NCBI RefSeq assembly: GCF_000619945.1
Contig: NZ_JHVC01000001.1
Span: forward strand, 62,001-126,000
Source: Clostridium lundense DSM 17049
Lineage (GTDB): Bacteria; Bacillota; Clostridia; Clostridiales; Clostridiaceae
Direction of reading: 5' to 3'
Length of the DNA stretch: 64,000 nucleotides
Made by a program: the position numbers and the translations under genes. Below, in pieces: positions 26,832 to 35,242 of this stretch (its first letter is position 1; each line of letters begins with the position of its first letter). The notes beneath the pieces were generated by a model, which saw only the letters and a program-made list of their open reading frames with translations, was not told the DNA's origin and searched no databases.

Positions 26832-28139
26832 ATGATTACAGATATATTTAGGCAATATATACTTAAAAAGAAGAATAAATTTATATTTACTTCCTATGAA
26901 AATAATATGATAGATTTTAACAAAATAGATAAGGACACAGGTCTATATATACATATACCATTTTGTAGAAGTATTTGCCCCTATTGCCCATATAATAAAG
27001 TTGTTTATGAAAAGGATAAGGCTGAAAAATATAAAAATGCTCTTTTAGAAGAAATAAATATATATAAAGAATATCTAAAGAATAAAAATATTTCATCTGT
27101 GTACATAGGAGGAGGAACACCTACTCTTTTAATAGATGAAATAAAGGAAATACTAGATTTTATAAGAGAAGAGTTTTGCTTTGACGGAGATGTTGGAATA
27201 GAAGTATATCCTACAGAGGTAACAGAAGAACTTTTGAATAAGATAAAGCTTGCAGGTGTAAACCTTATAAGTTTAGGTGTACAAACCTTTAATGATGAAA
27301 AATTAAAATTTTTAGGCAGGAGATACGCAGCTAAAGATGCACAAGAAGCTTTAGAGAAAATAATAAAATTTAATTTTAAATGTGTAGATGTGGACATTAT
27401 GACTAATATACCAGAACAAACTATTCAGCAAATTGAGCATGATTTAAGAAAGGTTTACTCGTACAATATCCATCAGCTTTCTATATATCCACTTATAATA
27501 TTTCCTATGACACCTATGAATAAAATTATAAAGGAAAAAAAGCTAAGTAGATTTAGTGAATTCAAAGAGAGAAAAATACTTAAATTAATTGATGATGTAT
27601 CTAAGGAATATGGGTATAAAAGAAGTTCTGTATGGACTTATGGCAAGAAGGAAAATAACAGATATACTTCTGTTACTAGGGAAAGTTTTATAGGAATAGG
27701 AGCGGGAGCTAGTTCTCTTTTTTCTAAATATTTTTATCTAAATACTTTTGATGTAGATGAGTATATAAAGGTTTTAACCAGAGATTTACACGGGGACGGT
27801 TATGAAATAGATTCAAAAAAACTTCCAATAAATATTGTAAATATCATGACTGACAGGGAAAAGATGATATTTTGGATATTCTGGAGATGCTATGATGGGA
27901 TAATAGACAAAGATAAATTTTATCAGCTGTTTAATAAGGATATGGAAAAGGAATTTAAACTTTTATTTAACATGCTTAAAATACTTAGAATGTGTGAGAA
28001 AAGGGAAAATGAAATAATCCTAACAGAGCTAGGAAGATTTGCATATCATTATGTGGAAAAACAGTATTCTATATATTACTTGAATTATTTATGGGGAGAG
28101 TCTATGAAAAATCCATGGATAAAAAGGTTAGAATTATAA
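26832..28139 (+). CDS. HemN/HemW-like radical SAM protein
   Basis: 435 residues. The radical SAM cluster motif CRSICPYC lies in GLYIHIPFCRSICPYCPYNK (about 37-56). HemN-family features follow: VYIGGGTPTLL, GIEVYPTEVTEELL, VNLISLGVQTFNDEKL and FIGIGAGASSL. The C-terminal HemN_C-like region is present, making it longer than typical HemW (about 380) and nearer to HutW/ChuW lengths. It need not be a coproporphyrinogen oxidase: no heme synthesis gene is adjacent, and the neighbour is another radical SAM enzyme under a dedicated repressor. Possible roles are heme breakdown, heme chaperoning or radical methylation. Confidence 0.82.
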   Translation: MITDIFRQYILKKKNKFIFTSYENNMIDFNKIDKDTGLYIHIPFCRSICPYCPYNKVVYEKDKAEKYKNALLEEINIYKEYLKNKNISSVYIGGGTPTLLIDEIKEILDFIREEFCFDGDVGIEVYPTEVTEELLNKIKLAGVNLISLGVQTFNDEKLKFLGRRYAAKDAQEALEKIIKFNFKCVDVDIMTNIPEQTIQQIEHDLRKVYSYNIHQLSIYPLIIFPMTPMNKIIKEKKLSRFSEFKERKILKLIDDVSKEYGYKRSSVWTYGKKENNRYTSVTRESFIGIGAGASSLFSKYFYLNTFDVDEYIKVLTRDLHGDGYEIDSKKLPINIVNIMTDREKMIFWIFWRCYDGIIDKDKFYQLFNKDMEKEFKLLFNMLKILRMCEKRENEIILTELGRFAYHYVEKQYSIYYLNYLWGESMKNPWIKRLEL

Positions 28140-28140
28140 A

Positions 28141-28300
28141 CAGAGTTCTTGGATTCAGAAGAAGTTTTTACTTTTACTGAAGCTTATTAACAGAATTCTA
28201 AGGAGTTTTACTCCTTAGAACTCGTTATCCAGGGATGTAGCTGTTCTTTACTCCATCTTTCAAGAGAGAAGTATTAGAGCGGGTAGTCATCGGATAAAAA
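28141..28300 (+). repeat. Second repeat family, copy b, between the two radical SAM genes
   Basis: Begins CAGAGTTCTTGGATTCAG with hairpin TTCAGAAGAAG/CTTTTACTGAA, then a second hairpin TTCTAAGGAG/CTCCTTAGAA. The structured core runs from TTATCCAGGGATGTAGC (28225) to GGGTAGTCATCGGATAAA (ends about 28298). TTATCC pairs with GGATAA, enclosing a variable hairpin. Highly similar to the copy at 54084. Confidence 0.82.
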
Positions 28301-28321
28301 ATTCAAATTGGGGGATTGATC

Positions 28322-29224
28322 ATGAAAAAGAGAGATTTTTTAAAGCTTGCTTTATTTGGAATAAAAACAATTATATTTAAGGAAAAGAAGCCTATATTAG
28401 GAACCATAATTTTAACAGATTATTGTAATCTTCATTGCAAACATTGTGCAGTAAATAACATAAGTAAAGTCATGAATCCTTATGAGAACATAGTGGAAGA
28501 AATGAATAATTTTTATAATAAAGGTATAAGAATCTTATTTTTCTGTGGAGGAGAAACTTTGCTTTGGGAACATAGTGGCAAAAATATAAGGGACTTAATT
28601 AAAAAGGCCAGAGAAATAGGATTTTATATAGTTAACATTGTTACCAATGGGACTATAGATTTAGACATAAAAGAGGCAGATGTTATATTTTTAAGTATTG
28701 ATGGAGATAGACAAGCACATAACTCTATAAGAGGAGATACTTTTGACACTATAATGAATAATGTCTCTAAAGCCAATAACTCTAACATATGTATATACAT
28801 GGCTATAAACAAGCTTAATTATAAGACCATCCCCGAAGTTTGCAGCTTAGCAAAGGAAAATCCTAATATAAATTCTATATCTTTTAATTTTCACACGCCT
28901 TATGAAGGAACAGAATACCTTTCACTAACTTCTGATGAAAAAAGAGAAACTATACATACTATAAAAAACATGATGAAAGAAGATACGCCTATTTTTAATC
29001 TACCCTGCGCTTTAGATGAATATCTTAAAAATAACTGGGAAAGACCTTGTTGTCAATGTATAGTCTCAGAAAATAATAAAAGATATATATGTGGAAGGTG
29101 TGTAGAAATAGAAGGGTTATGTAATGAATGTGGATATCTTTTCGCTGTAGAGTTTTCCATGCTGTTTGATGGAAATGTAAAGGCTATATTTCAAATGCTT
29201 AAAACCTATTTAAAATATGTATAA
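28322..29224 (+). CDS. Radical SAM protein with C-terminal cysteine cluster
   Basis: 300 residues; ATG at 28322 follows TTGGGGGA. The cluster motif is CNLHCKHC in LTDYCNLHCKHCAV (about 38-51), with FFCGGETLLW as the GGE motif and VIFLSIDGDRQAHNSIRG. A SPASM-like cysteine-rich region lies at about 240-275 (RPCCQC, CGRCVEI, CNECGY), able to hold auxiliary Fe-S clusters. Such enzymes modify peptides or sugars, or act like HpnH-type enzymes. It shares the operon with the HTH and HemW-like genes but is separated from them by repeat copy b. Substrate unknown. Confidence 0.85.
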   Translation: MKKRDFLKLALFGIKTIIFKEKKPILGTIILTDYCNLHCKHCAVNNISKVMNPYENIVEEMNNFYNKGIRILFFCGGETLLWEHSGKNIRDLIKKAREIGFYIVNIVTNGTIDLDIKEADVIFLSIDGDRQAHNSIRGDTFDTIMNNVSKANNSNICIYMAINKLNYKTIPEVCSLAKENPNINSISFNFHTPYEGTEYLSLTSDEKRETIHTIKNMMKEDTPIFNLPCALDEYLKNNWERPCCQCIVSENNKRYICGRCVEIEGLCNECGYLFAVEFSMLFDGNVKAIFQMLKTYLKYV

Positions 29225-29320
29225 GAAATTTATTTATAATTTGGAGAGTATATTTTATAGCATTATGTGGATTTTATTTCTAGTAATGCTATTTTTGTTT
29301 ATGTTTGTATAATTAATATA

Positions 29321-29347
29321 TAAAGTTTACAAAAATATACACGATAT
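29321..29347 (+). promoter_or_regulatory. Candidate sigma-D promoter of the 6-TM chemoreceptor
   Basis: TAAA (29321-29324), exactly 15 bases, then CACGATAT (29340-29347), matching six of eight positions of GCCGATAT. It lies about 75 bases before the start at 29421. Confidence 0.6.
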
Positions 29348-29420
29348 ATTTATAGAATATATTACATTATATTACTTTAATATTAAAATATAGCACTAAT
29401 TAGGAAAGGTGAGTGTTATT

Positions 29421-31217
29421 ATGAAGGGAAAAAAATTATTTTGGCAATTAACACTTAATTTAGAATTAGTAACTTATGCGGTAGTTATGCCATTAGCAAT
29501 CATAGGAACATTCTTGATTGGTGATTTTTGGAGAGAAAGATTTGTTTATGGTAGCTTAGCACTTATATTAGCAATTATATTCAATATTTTTGTTGGAGTA
29601 CTGGTAAGGAAAACAACTCTATATGATAATTTGAAGTTATTATATGGAGATAATGACTTAAGTTATGATGAGGTATGTAGTATTAAAAAGAACTTATTAA
29701 AATTTCCTTTAAGAGAAGGAATAACTATGTTTTTTAGATGGTTCTTAGGTGTCCCTAGTATAATGCTTGTTGCTCAAATATTTATGCCAATAACTATGCA
29801 TCAATATTTTACTGCAGCTGTAATAGGATTATGTTTATCTTTTACAGGTTTTTTAACTAACTATTTAAATTCTGAAAAACTTCTTGTAGATATATTTATA
29901 GAGAAAAAATTAAATGATTATGTAATTGACGAATCTAATTATATTAAATTTTCTTTAGGAAATAAAATATTTGGAACAATTTATGCTATCTTAATATTGA
30001 TGAGCTTTACTTATTTTTATGTATCTTATTCCATATCTACAGGGCTACTTAATAAGGCAAATGCTTTTACTTATTATTTTGCAGCTGTATTTATTATGAC
30101 ATATGTATTAAGCGTATTTACTTACATATTTGTGTCTAATATAAAAAAGAATATTAAACAAATAGAAGTTGCAATAAATTATATTTCAGAAAAAAATTTA
30201 AATGTGGATATAGCAAGAATTACATCTGATGAAATTGGAAATATAGGTAGAGATATATATACTATGAAAGAAAATTTTAAATCCTTTATACAAAATATAT
30301 CTGATAAAGCTGAAGAAACCTTTAATTATTCTAATACACTAGCTACTTCTGCTGAAGAAACAGCTAGCTCAATAGAACAAGTTTCTTCAACAGTTGTCCA
30401 GTTAGCACAAGGTGCATCAGTACAAGCATCAGAATCACAAAATGCTGTAGACGAACTATCTAGATTAGGAGATGAGATTAATAGCACTACTGAAAATTCT
30501 AATATAGTAAAAACACATGTGAAAGAAACTGGAGAAGCTAGCAAAAATGGAATTCATGCATTAAATAATTTAACAGATAAGTTCAAAGGTAATATACAAG
30601 TATCTAATGAAATTGCTAAAAATGTAAATGAATTATCAAATAAATCAACATTTATAGGTGATATAGTTGCCACAATAAATAGTATAGCAAATGAAACCAA
30701 TTTATTAGCATTAAATGCAAGTATAGAAGCTGCTAGAGCTGGAGAAGCAGGAAAAGGATTTTCTGTTGTAGCAGATCAAATAAAGAAATTAGCTGAACAG
30801 ACAGATAGTGCTACTCAAAATGTTAAAAAAATCATTGAAGAAATGCAATTAGAAATAGAAAAAACTGAAATGAATGTAAAGAAGGCAGAAGTAATAGTGA
30901 ATCAAACAAAAGAAGCCTCTGATATAGCAAATAGTTCTTTTGAAACTATAAATAATTCAGTAGAAAAAATGATTAAATTAGTTAATAAATTAGGTGAAAG
31001 TATACTACAAATAGACAAAGAAAAGAATTTGGTTTTTGTTTCTATGGAAAATATATCAAAAGTATCTGAGGAGGCTTCTAGAGCTTCTGAAGAAGCAAGT
31101 GCAAGCGTAGAAGAACAAGCGTCAACTATGCAGGAACTTTCATCTATGTCTAACAATTTAGAAAAGGTAGCTAAAACTTTAAAAGAACAGGTAAATCAAT
31201 TTAATATTAATAATTAA
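29421..31217 (+). CDS. Methyl-accepting chemotaxis protein with multi-pass N-terminus
   Basis: 598 residues. Instead of a two-TM receptor with an external sensor, the N-terminal 240 residues form about six membrane segments (for example YAVVMPLAIIGTFLIG, ALILAIIFNIFVGVLV, YFAAVFIMTYVLSVFTYIFV) with only short loops. HAMP, coiled coil and signalling tip IANETNLLALNASIEAARAG (about 430) follow. Such receptors sense membrane state or lipophilic ligands, or work through a partner. ATG at 29421 follows AAAGGTGAG; the GTG at 29409 overlaps that site. Confidence 0.9.
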   Translation: MKGKKLFWQLTLNLELVTYAVVMPLAIIGTFLIGDFWRERFVYGSLALILAIIFNIFVGVLVRKTTLYDNLKLLYGDNDLSYDEVCSIKKNLLKFPLREGITMFFRWFLGVPSIMLVAQIFMPITMHQYFTAAVIGLCLSFTGFLTNYLNSEKLLVDIFIEKKLNDYVIDESNYIKFSLGNKIFGTIYAILILMSFTYFYVSYSISTGLLNKANAFTYYFAAVFIMTYVLSVFTYIFVSNIKKNIKQIEVAINYISEKNLNVDIARITSDEIGNIGRDIYTMKENFKSFIQNISDKAEETFNYSNTLATSAEETASSIEQVSSTVVQLAQGASVQASESQNAVDELSRLGDEINSTTENSNIVKTHVKETGEASKNGIHALNNLTDKFKGNIQVSNEIAKNVNELSNKSTFIGDIVATINSIANETNLLALNASIEAARAGEAGKGFSVVADQIKKLAEQTDSATQNVKKIIEEMQLEIEKTEMNVKKAEVIVNQTKEASDIANSSFETINNSVEKMIKLVNKLGESILQIDKEKNLVFVSMENISKVSEEASRASEEASASVEEQASTMQELSSMSNNLEKVAKTLKEQVNQFNINN

Positions 31218-31249
31218 ATTAATTATATAACTAGAAAGGGTGTTTCTTT

Positions 31250-32065
31250 ATGGCTTATTTTTTAACAGATGACAATACAAAAATTTATTATGAAGTTCAA
31301 GGGGAAGGAAAGCCTATAGTTTTTACTCATGGGTGGACATGCAATCGTGGATTTTTTAAAAAACAAGTTCCAGAGTTATCCAAAAGGTATAAAGTAATTA
31401 CTTATGACTTAAGAGGTCATGGTGATTCAGAACGTCCTGAAAATGGATTAACCATGGAAAGACTTGCTAAAGATTTAAAAAACTTAATTGATCATTTAGA
31501 ACTAAAAGATGTAACTGTAGCAGGCTGGTCCATGGGAACTACTATAATTTTAGAATATGTAAGGCAGTTTGGGTGTAAAAATTTAAGTAATATATGTTTT
31601 ATAGATATGACACCAAAAGTAATAGCTGATTCTCAGTGGGAAAATAAGGGGTTGTTTGGTAACTTTACTCATGCAAATAATTTAAATCATATTGCCAATG
31701 TAGCAGGAGATTGGCCAAAGGTTATTGAAAGTTTTGTACCATCACTATTTGCTAGTTCTGGTTGTAGAATAAAAGAAGATATGGATTGGGTGTTTGAACA
31801 AGTTAGAAAAAATACTCCTCATATAGTAGTGGATTGTTGGGTTTCTATGTCAAATCAAGACTACAGGGAAGAATTGAAAAAAATAACGGTACCATGTTTA
31901 ATAGCTCGAGGAGAAGAAAGTGTTTTCTGTACTTCAGAAGCAACTAAATATATGGAAGCAGTAATCCCTAAAGGAAAAGCAATAGATTACCCTAAATGCG
32001 GACATATTTTATTTATGGAAGAACCAGAAGTATTCAACAAAGATTTAATGGAATTTATAGATTAG
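31250..32065 (+). CDS. Alpha/beta-fold hydrolase
   Basis: 271 residues. The oxyanion-hole region is FTHGWTCNRGFF (about 25-36), the nucleophile elbow GWSMG (Ser about 95), and the C-terminal catalytic His lies in YPKCGHILFMEEPEVF. An acid residue is expected around LIARGEES. It has no signal peptide, so is cytoplasmic. It resembles the proline iminopeptidase / haloperoxidase-like hydrolases; substrate unknown. It starts 32 bases after the chemoreceptor and may be in the same transcript, with a terminator after it. Confidence 0.9.
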   Translation: MAYFLTDDNTKIYYEVQGEGKPIVFTHGWTCNRGFFKKQVPELSKRYKVITYDLRGHGDSERPENGLTMERLAKDLKNLIDHLELKDVTVAGWSMGTTIILEYVRQFGCKNLSNICFIDMTPKVIADSQWENKGLFGNFTHANNLNHIANVAGDWPKVIESFVPSLFASSGCRIKEDMDWVFEQVRKNTPHIVVDCWVSMSNQDYREELKKITVPCLIARGEESVFCTSEATKYMEAVIPKGKAIDYPKCGHILFMEEPEVFNKDLMEFID

Positions 32066-32070
32066 ATGTA

Positions 32071-32108
32071 AAATAGAGCAGGGACCTGAAATGGTTTCTG
32101 CTTTATTT
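32071..32108 (+). terminator. Intrinsic terminator after the alpha/beta hydrolase
   Basis: AAATAGAGCAG (32071-32081) pairs completely with CTGCTTTATTT (32098-32108), allowing one G-T pair. Confidence 0.7.
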
Positions 32109-32143
32109 AAGTTTCACAATAATAATTATAGGAGGGGAGACAA

Positions 32144-32917
32144 TTGAGTGATTGGTTTACAATTGAGAAAATTGATGATGTTACTTATGCAATAAGTGAA
32201 TATGGACACTGGGAAAAAGTTCATTCATATTTGCTAATAGGGAAAGAATGCGCCTTATTAATAGATACAGGATTGGGAATAGGAAATATAAAAAAAGAAG
32301 TGGATTTATTAACAGACTTACCCATAAAAGTTGTTACTACCCATGTACACTGGGATCATATTGGAGGACATAATTTATTTAGCGATATTTCTGTTCACCA
32401 GGAAGATGCAAAATGGCTTAGAAATGGAATTCCTATGCCAATAGATGTTATAAGAAAAAATGTGATTTGTCAGCCATTTATTAAAGAAGCTCCTAAAGAA
32501 TTTGATATTAATAAATATAATATTTATACTGGTAATCCAACGAAAGAACTAATTGATAATGATATTATTGATATAGGGTCAAGGGAAATAAGAGTAATAC
32601 ATACGCCTGGGCATTCACCAGGGCATATATGTCTTTGGGAAGAAGAAAAAGGCTATTTGTATACAGGAGATTTAATATACATAGGAACTCTTTATGCATT
32701 TTACCCAAGTACTGATCCTATACAATTTAAACATTCTGTGGATAAAATTAGCCAGTTAAACAATATAAAAAACATATTACCAGCACATAATGATTTAAAT
32801 GTATCAATTAATATGGTTCAGAAAGTAAAAGAGGCGTTTAATTCTATAGAAAAAAATAACTTATTAAGACAGGGCAGTGGGGTTTTTAAATTTGAAGATT
32901 TTAATATTCATTTGTAA
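32144..32917 (+). CDS. Metallo-beta-lactamase-fold hydrolase
   Basis: 257 residues from a TTG eight bases after GGAGGGGAG. Zinc ligands are visible in TTHVHWDHIGGH (about 64-75), HTPGHSPGH (about 155-163) and YTGDLIY (Asp bridging), with a late His in LPAHNDL. This is the glyoxalase II/lactonase-type branch of the fold. No signal peptide is present. Because it follows an alpha/beta hydrolase and a chemoreceptor, the three could act on one ester or lactone, but that is only suggestive. Confidence 0.9.
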   Translation: MSDWFTIEKIDDVTYAISEYGHWEKVHSYLLIGKECALLIDTGLGIGNIKKEVDLLTDLPIKVVTTHVHWDHIGGHNLFSDISVHQEDAKWLRNGIPMPIDVIRKNVICQPFIKEAPKEFDINKYNIYTGNPTKELIDNDIIDIGSREIRVIHTPGHSPGHICLWEEEKGYLYTGDLIYIGTLYAFYPSTDPIQFKHSVDKISQLNNIKNILPAHNDLNVSINMVQKVKEAFNSIEKNNLLRQGSGVFKFEDFNIHL

Positions 32918-32942
32918 AATAGCGGTATATGATGGTATACAG

Positions 32943-32972
32943 TTGACAATATATAGGTATGTGTAATATAAT
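32943..32972 (+). promoter_or_regulatory. Consensus sigma-A promoter of the attenuated MutS2-like gene
   Basis: A perfect TTGACA (32943-32948), an 18-base spacer and a perfect TATAAT (32967-32972); TAATAT three bases earlier is an alternative -10. Transcription would start near 32980 and give a leader of about 310 nt, unusually long for this window. Such a strong promoter before a rescue-type gene suggests control after initiation. Confidence 0.85.
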
Positions 32973-33015
32973 GTTAAAAAATGAATATATTAAATTTTAA
33001 AAAAAGGAGTGCTTT

Positions 33016-33039
33016 ATGAGCGGGGTATTTTCAAAATAG
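33016..33039 (+). CDS. Leader peptide MSGVFSK
   Basis: A 7-codon ORF, ATG to TAG, with an excellent Shine-Dalgarno (AAAAAAGGAG, six bases before the ATG). It lies about 35 nt into the predicted transcript. Short leader ORFs with strong ribosome binding sites directly upstream of competing hairpins are the sensing element of ribosome-mediated attenuators in front of erm, ABC-F and hflXr-type genes. Stalling of a drug-bound ribosome here would hold about 33030-33055 and free the downstream arms. It is a predicted peptide; function inferred. Confidence 0.7.
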   Translation: MSGVFSK

Positions 33040-33072
33040 GTTAAATTTTATACTTAAATAAATCTTTTAAAA

Positions 33073-33227
33073 GGGGTAAATATGTACCTTTATTTGTTGT
33101 GGATTTATTTAAGAATCTATGAAGATACAAAGCCACAAAGTACTTGTATATGTTGTAAAGAGGATAGTTTTACTATCTTTTATTAAGGTACGTATTTTAA
33201 GCTGTGGATGTATCCGCAGCTTTTTTT
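33073..33227 (+). promoter_or_regulatory. Attenuator: competing stems and intrinsic terminator
   Basis: GTAAATATGTACCTT (about 33077-33091) can pair with AAGGTACGTATTTT (33185-33198), or more locally with AAAGTAC near 33137. AAGCTGTGGAT (33199-33209) pairs with ATCCGCAGCTT (33212-33222) followed by T7: a strong terminator 60 bases before the MutS2-like start. An upstream TGTGGAT (33098-33104) could instead pair with ATCCGCA (33212-33218), which would break the terminator. An internal hairpin ATAGT/ACTAT lies at about 33164-33178. Pairings are by eye; energies were not computed. Confidence 0.72.
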
Positions 33228-33289
33228 GTTGTATTAAAGTGAACTTTGATCTTCATAGAAGAAAAAATTCTATGTAGGGAGAGAAGGAA

Positions 33290-35194
33290 ATGAATATAAA
33301 TACTTTTGATAAATTACAATATGATGATTTAAAAGAAATAGTAAAATCCTATTGCGTAAGTGGACTTGGAAAGAAATTAATAGATAAACTAAAACCAAGT
33401 GAGAATTTAGATGTTGTGGAAAAAAGGCTTAGTGAAACTAGTGAAGGAAAAACTTTATTAGAACTTTCTGGTCATATTCCACTAGAAGGAGTATTTAATG
33501 TAGATCATATTATGGAAAATGTTGAAAAAGGAATAGTATTGGATCCAGAAGATTTAACTATTATATGCAATTTTTTAAGAGGATGTAGAAAAATTAAAGA
33601 ATTTATGAATGGAAAAGAATTTTATGCTCCTACTTTAAGTGCATATGCAAATTCAATTACAGAGTTTAAGTTTATAGAAGAAGAAATTGAATTGTCTATA
33701 AGAGGGAGCTTGGTAGATTCAAATGCCAGCAAAGAATTAAAAAAGATAAGAAGACTTATAGAAAGTACAGAAGGTAAAATAAAAGAAAAGCTAGATAAAT
33801 TTCTAAAAAATAATAGCAATAAAACCTATATTCAAGAGTTTTTTATAAGCAAAAGAAATGATAGATGGACTATACCTATAAAAGCAGCATACAAGAATCT
33901 TGTTTCAGGAACAATTGTAGAAGTTTCATCTAAAGGCTCCACAGTATTTATTGAACCAAGCACTATATCTAGGTACACTACAGAATTGATAGAATTAAAA
34001 TCAGAAGAAGCTGTAGAAGAATATAAAATATTATCCTATTTAACAAGTTTTATATTTGATAATTTAAGAAAAATTAAAATGGATATAGAGGTAATAGGGG
34101 AATATGATATGATTTTTGCTAAAGCAAAATATAGTGAAGCTATAGATGGAATAAAACCTAAAATTAATGATTATGGATATATAAATATTGTAAAAGGAAA
34201 GCATCCATTATTAAAGGGAGAGGTAATTCCTCTAGATTTTAATATAGGAAGAGATTATAGAACTTTAATAATAACAGGGCCTAATGCAGGAGGAAAAACT
34301 GTAGTATTAAAAACTGTTGGTATTTTAACTTTGGCAGTACAATCAGGATTACACATTCCAGCAAAAGAAGAAACTGAAATATCAGTATTTGAGAATATAT
34401 TTGTTGATATTGGTGACAATCAAAGCATAGAAAATTCTTTAAGTACTTTTTCCTCTCATGTAAAAAATTTAGCAGATATAATTAACAGTAGTAACAAATC
34501 TACACTAATATTATGTGATGAAATAGGAAGTGGAACAGAGCCTAATGAAGGGGCAGGACTTGCCATAGCCATATTAGAGGAGTTTTATCATAAGGGATGT
34601 ATAACTGTAGCTACTACTCATTATGGAGAAATAAAGAATTTTTCTGAAGCACATAAAGACTTTCAAAATGCAGCAATGCAGTTTAAAAGTGAAACATTAG
34701 AGCCATTATATAAGTTGATTATAGGAAAGTCAGGAGAAAGTAATGCACTTTGGATATCTAAGAAAATGGGCATTAAAGATTCTATTTTGGAAAAAGCTAA
34801 GAATTATATAGAAAACAAAGACTATAATTTTAACTTGGTAAGAGAAAGTAAGATTAAAGTTAAGAAAGTTGAGGATGAGAATGCAAGAGATGAAAAATGT
34901 TATGAATTTAAAGTAGGAGACAAAGTGCTTCTTATGGATTATAAAGAATCAGGAATTGTTTATAAGGAAAAAGACAATTTTAATAATATAATAGTACTAT
35001 ATAAAGGAGAATTTATAGAAGTTAATGAAAAAAGAATTAAATTAGAAATTAAGGCAGAAGACCTGTATCCTGAGGGATATGATTTAAACAGTTTATTTGT
35101 AAGTTTTAGTGAGAGAAAATTGGAAAGGGATATAAAAAGAGGGTCTAAAAAAGCCTTGAAAAAAATTCAAAAAGAAATTAGAAATAGGCAATAA
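33290..35194 (+). CDS. MutS2-family ATPase lacking the Smr domain
   Basis: 634 residues against about 780 for canonical MutS2. The N-terminal clamp/core (about 1-320) starts NTFDKLQYDDLKEIVKSYC and has STVFIEPSTI. Walker A is TGPNAGGKT (about 329-337), Walker B LILCDEIGSGTEP (about 405-417), then the ATTHYGEIK motif (about 443). After the ATPase the usual long coiled coil is shortened; a KOW-like segment VGDKVLLMDYKESGIVY (about 543-559) remains, and the protein ends in a basic tail with no Smr LDLRG motif. B. subtilis MutS2 binds collided ribosomes and splits them. A Smr-less paralogue under a drug-type attenuator suggests splitting without RNA cleavage (inference). GGGAGAGAAGG precedes the ATG. 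Confidence 0.88.
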   Translation: MNINTFDKLQYDDLKEIVKSYCVSGLGKKLIDKLKPSENLDVVEKRLSETSEGKTLLELSGHIPLEGVFNVDHIMENVEKGIVLDPEDLTIICNFLRGCRKIKEFMNGKEFYAPTLSAYANSITEFKFIEEEIELSIRGSLVDSNASKELKKIRRLIESTEGKIKEKLDKFLKNNSNKTYIQEFFISKRNDRWTIPIKAAYKNLVSGTIVEVSSKGSTVFIEPSTISRYTTELIELKSEEAVEEYKILSYLTSFIFDNLRKIKMDIEVIGEYDMIFAKAKYSEAIDGIKPKINDYGYINIVKGKHPLLKGEVIPLDFNIGRDYRTLIITGPNAGGKTVVLKTVGILTLAVQSGLHIPAKEETEISVFENIFVDIGDNQSIENSLSTFSSHVKNLADIINSSNKSTLILCDEIGSGTEPNEGAGLAIAILEEFYHKGCITVATTHYGEIKNFSEAHKDFQNAAMQFKSETLEPLYKLIIGKSGESNALWISKKMGIKDSILEKAKNYIENKDYNFNLVRESKIKVKKVEDENARDEKCYEFKVGDKVLLMDYKESGIVYKEKDNFNNIIVLYKGEFIEVNEKRIKLEIKAEDLYPEGYDLNSLFVSFSERKLERDIKRGSKKALKKIQKEIRNRQ

Positions 35195-35242
35195 AAGAAT
35201 AAATATATAATTGCAGTATTAAATGACCAGGGGGATTTCATA

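Noticed and set aside
27790..27806. GGGGACGGTTATG, resembling a left arm of the palindromic repeat
   Set aside because: It lies inside the HemW-like coding sequence, has no partner arm and lacks the GTTAAC core, so it is a chance match.
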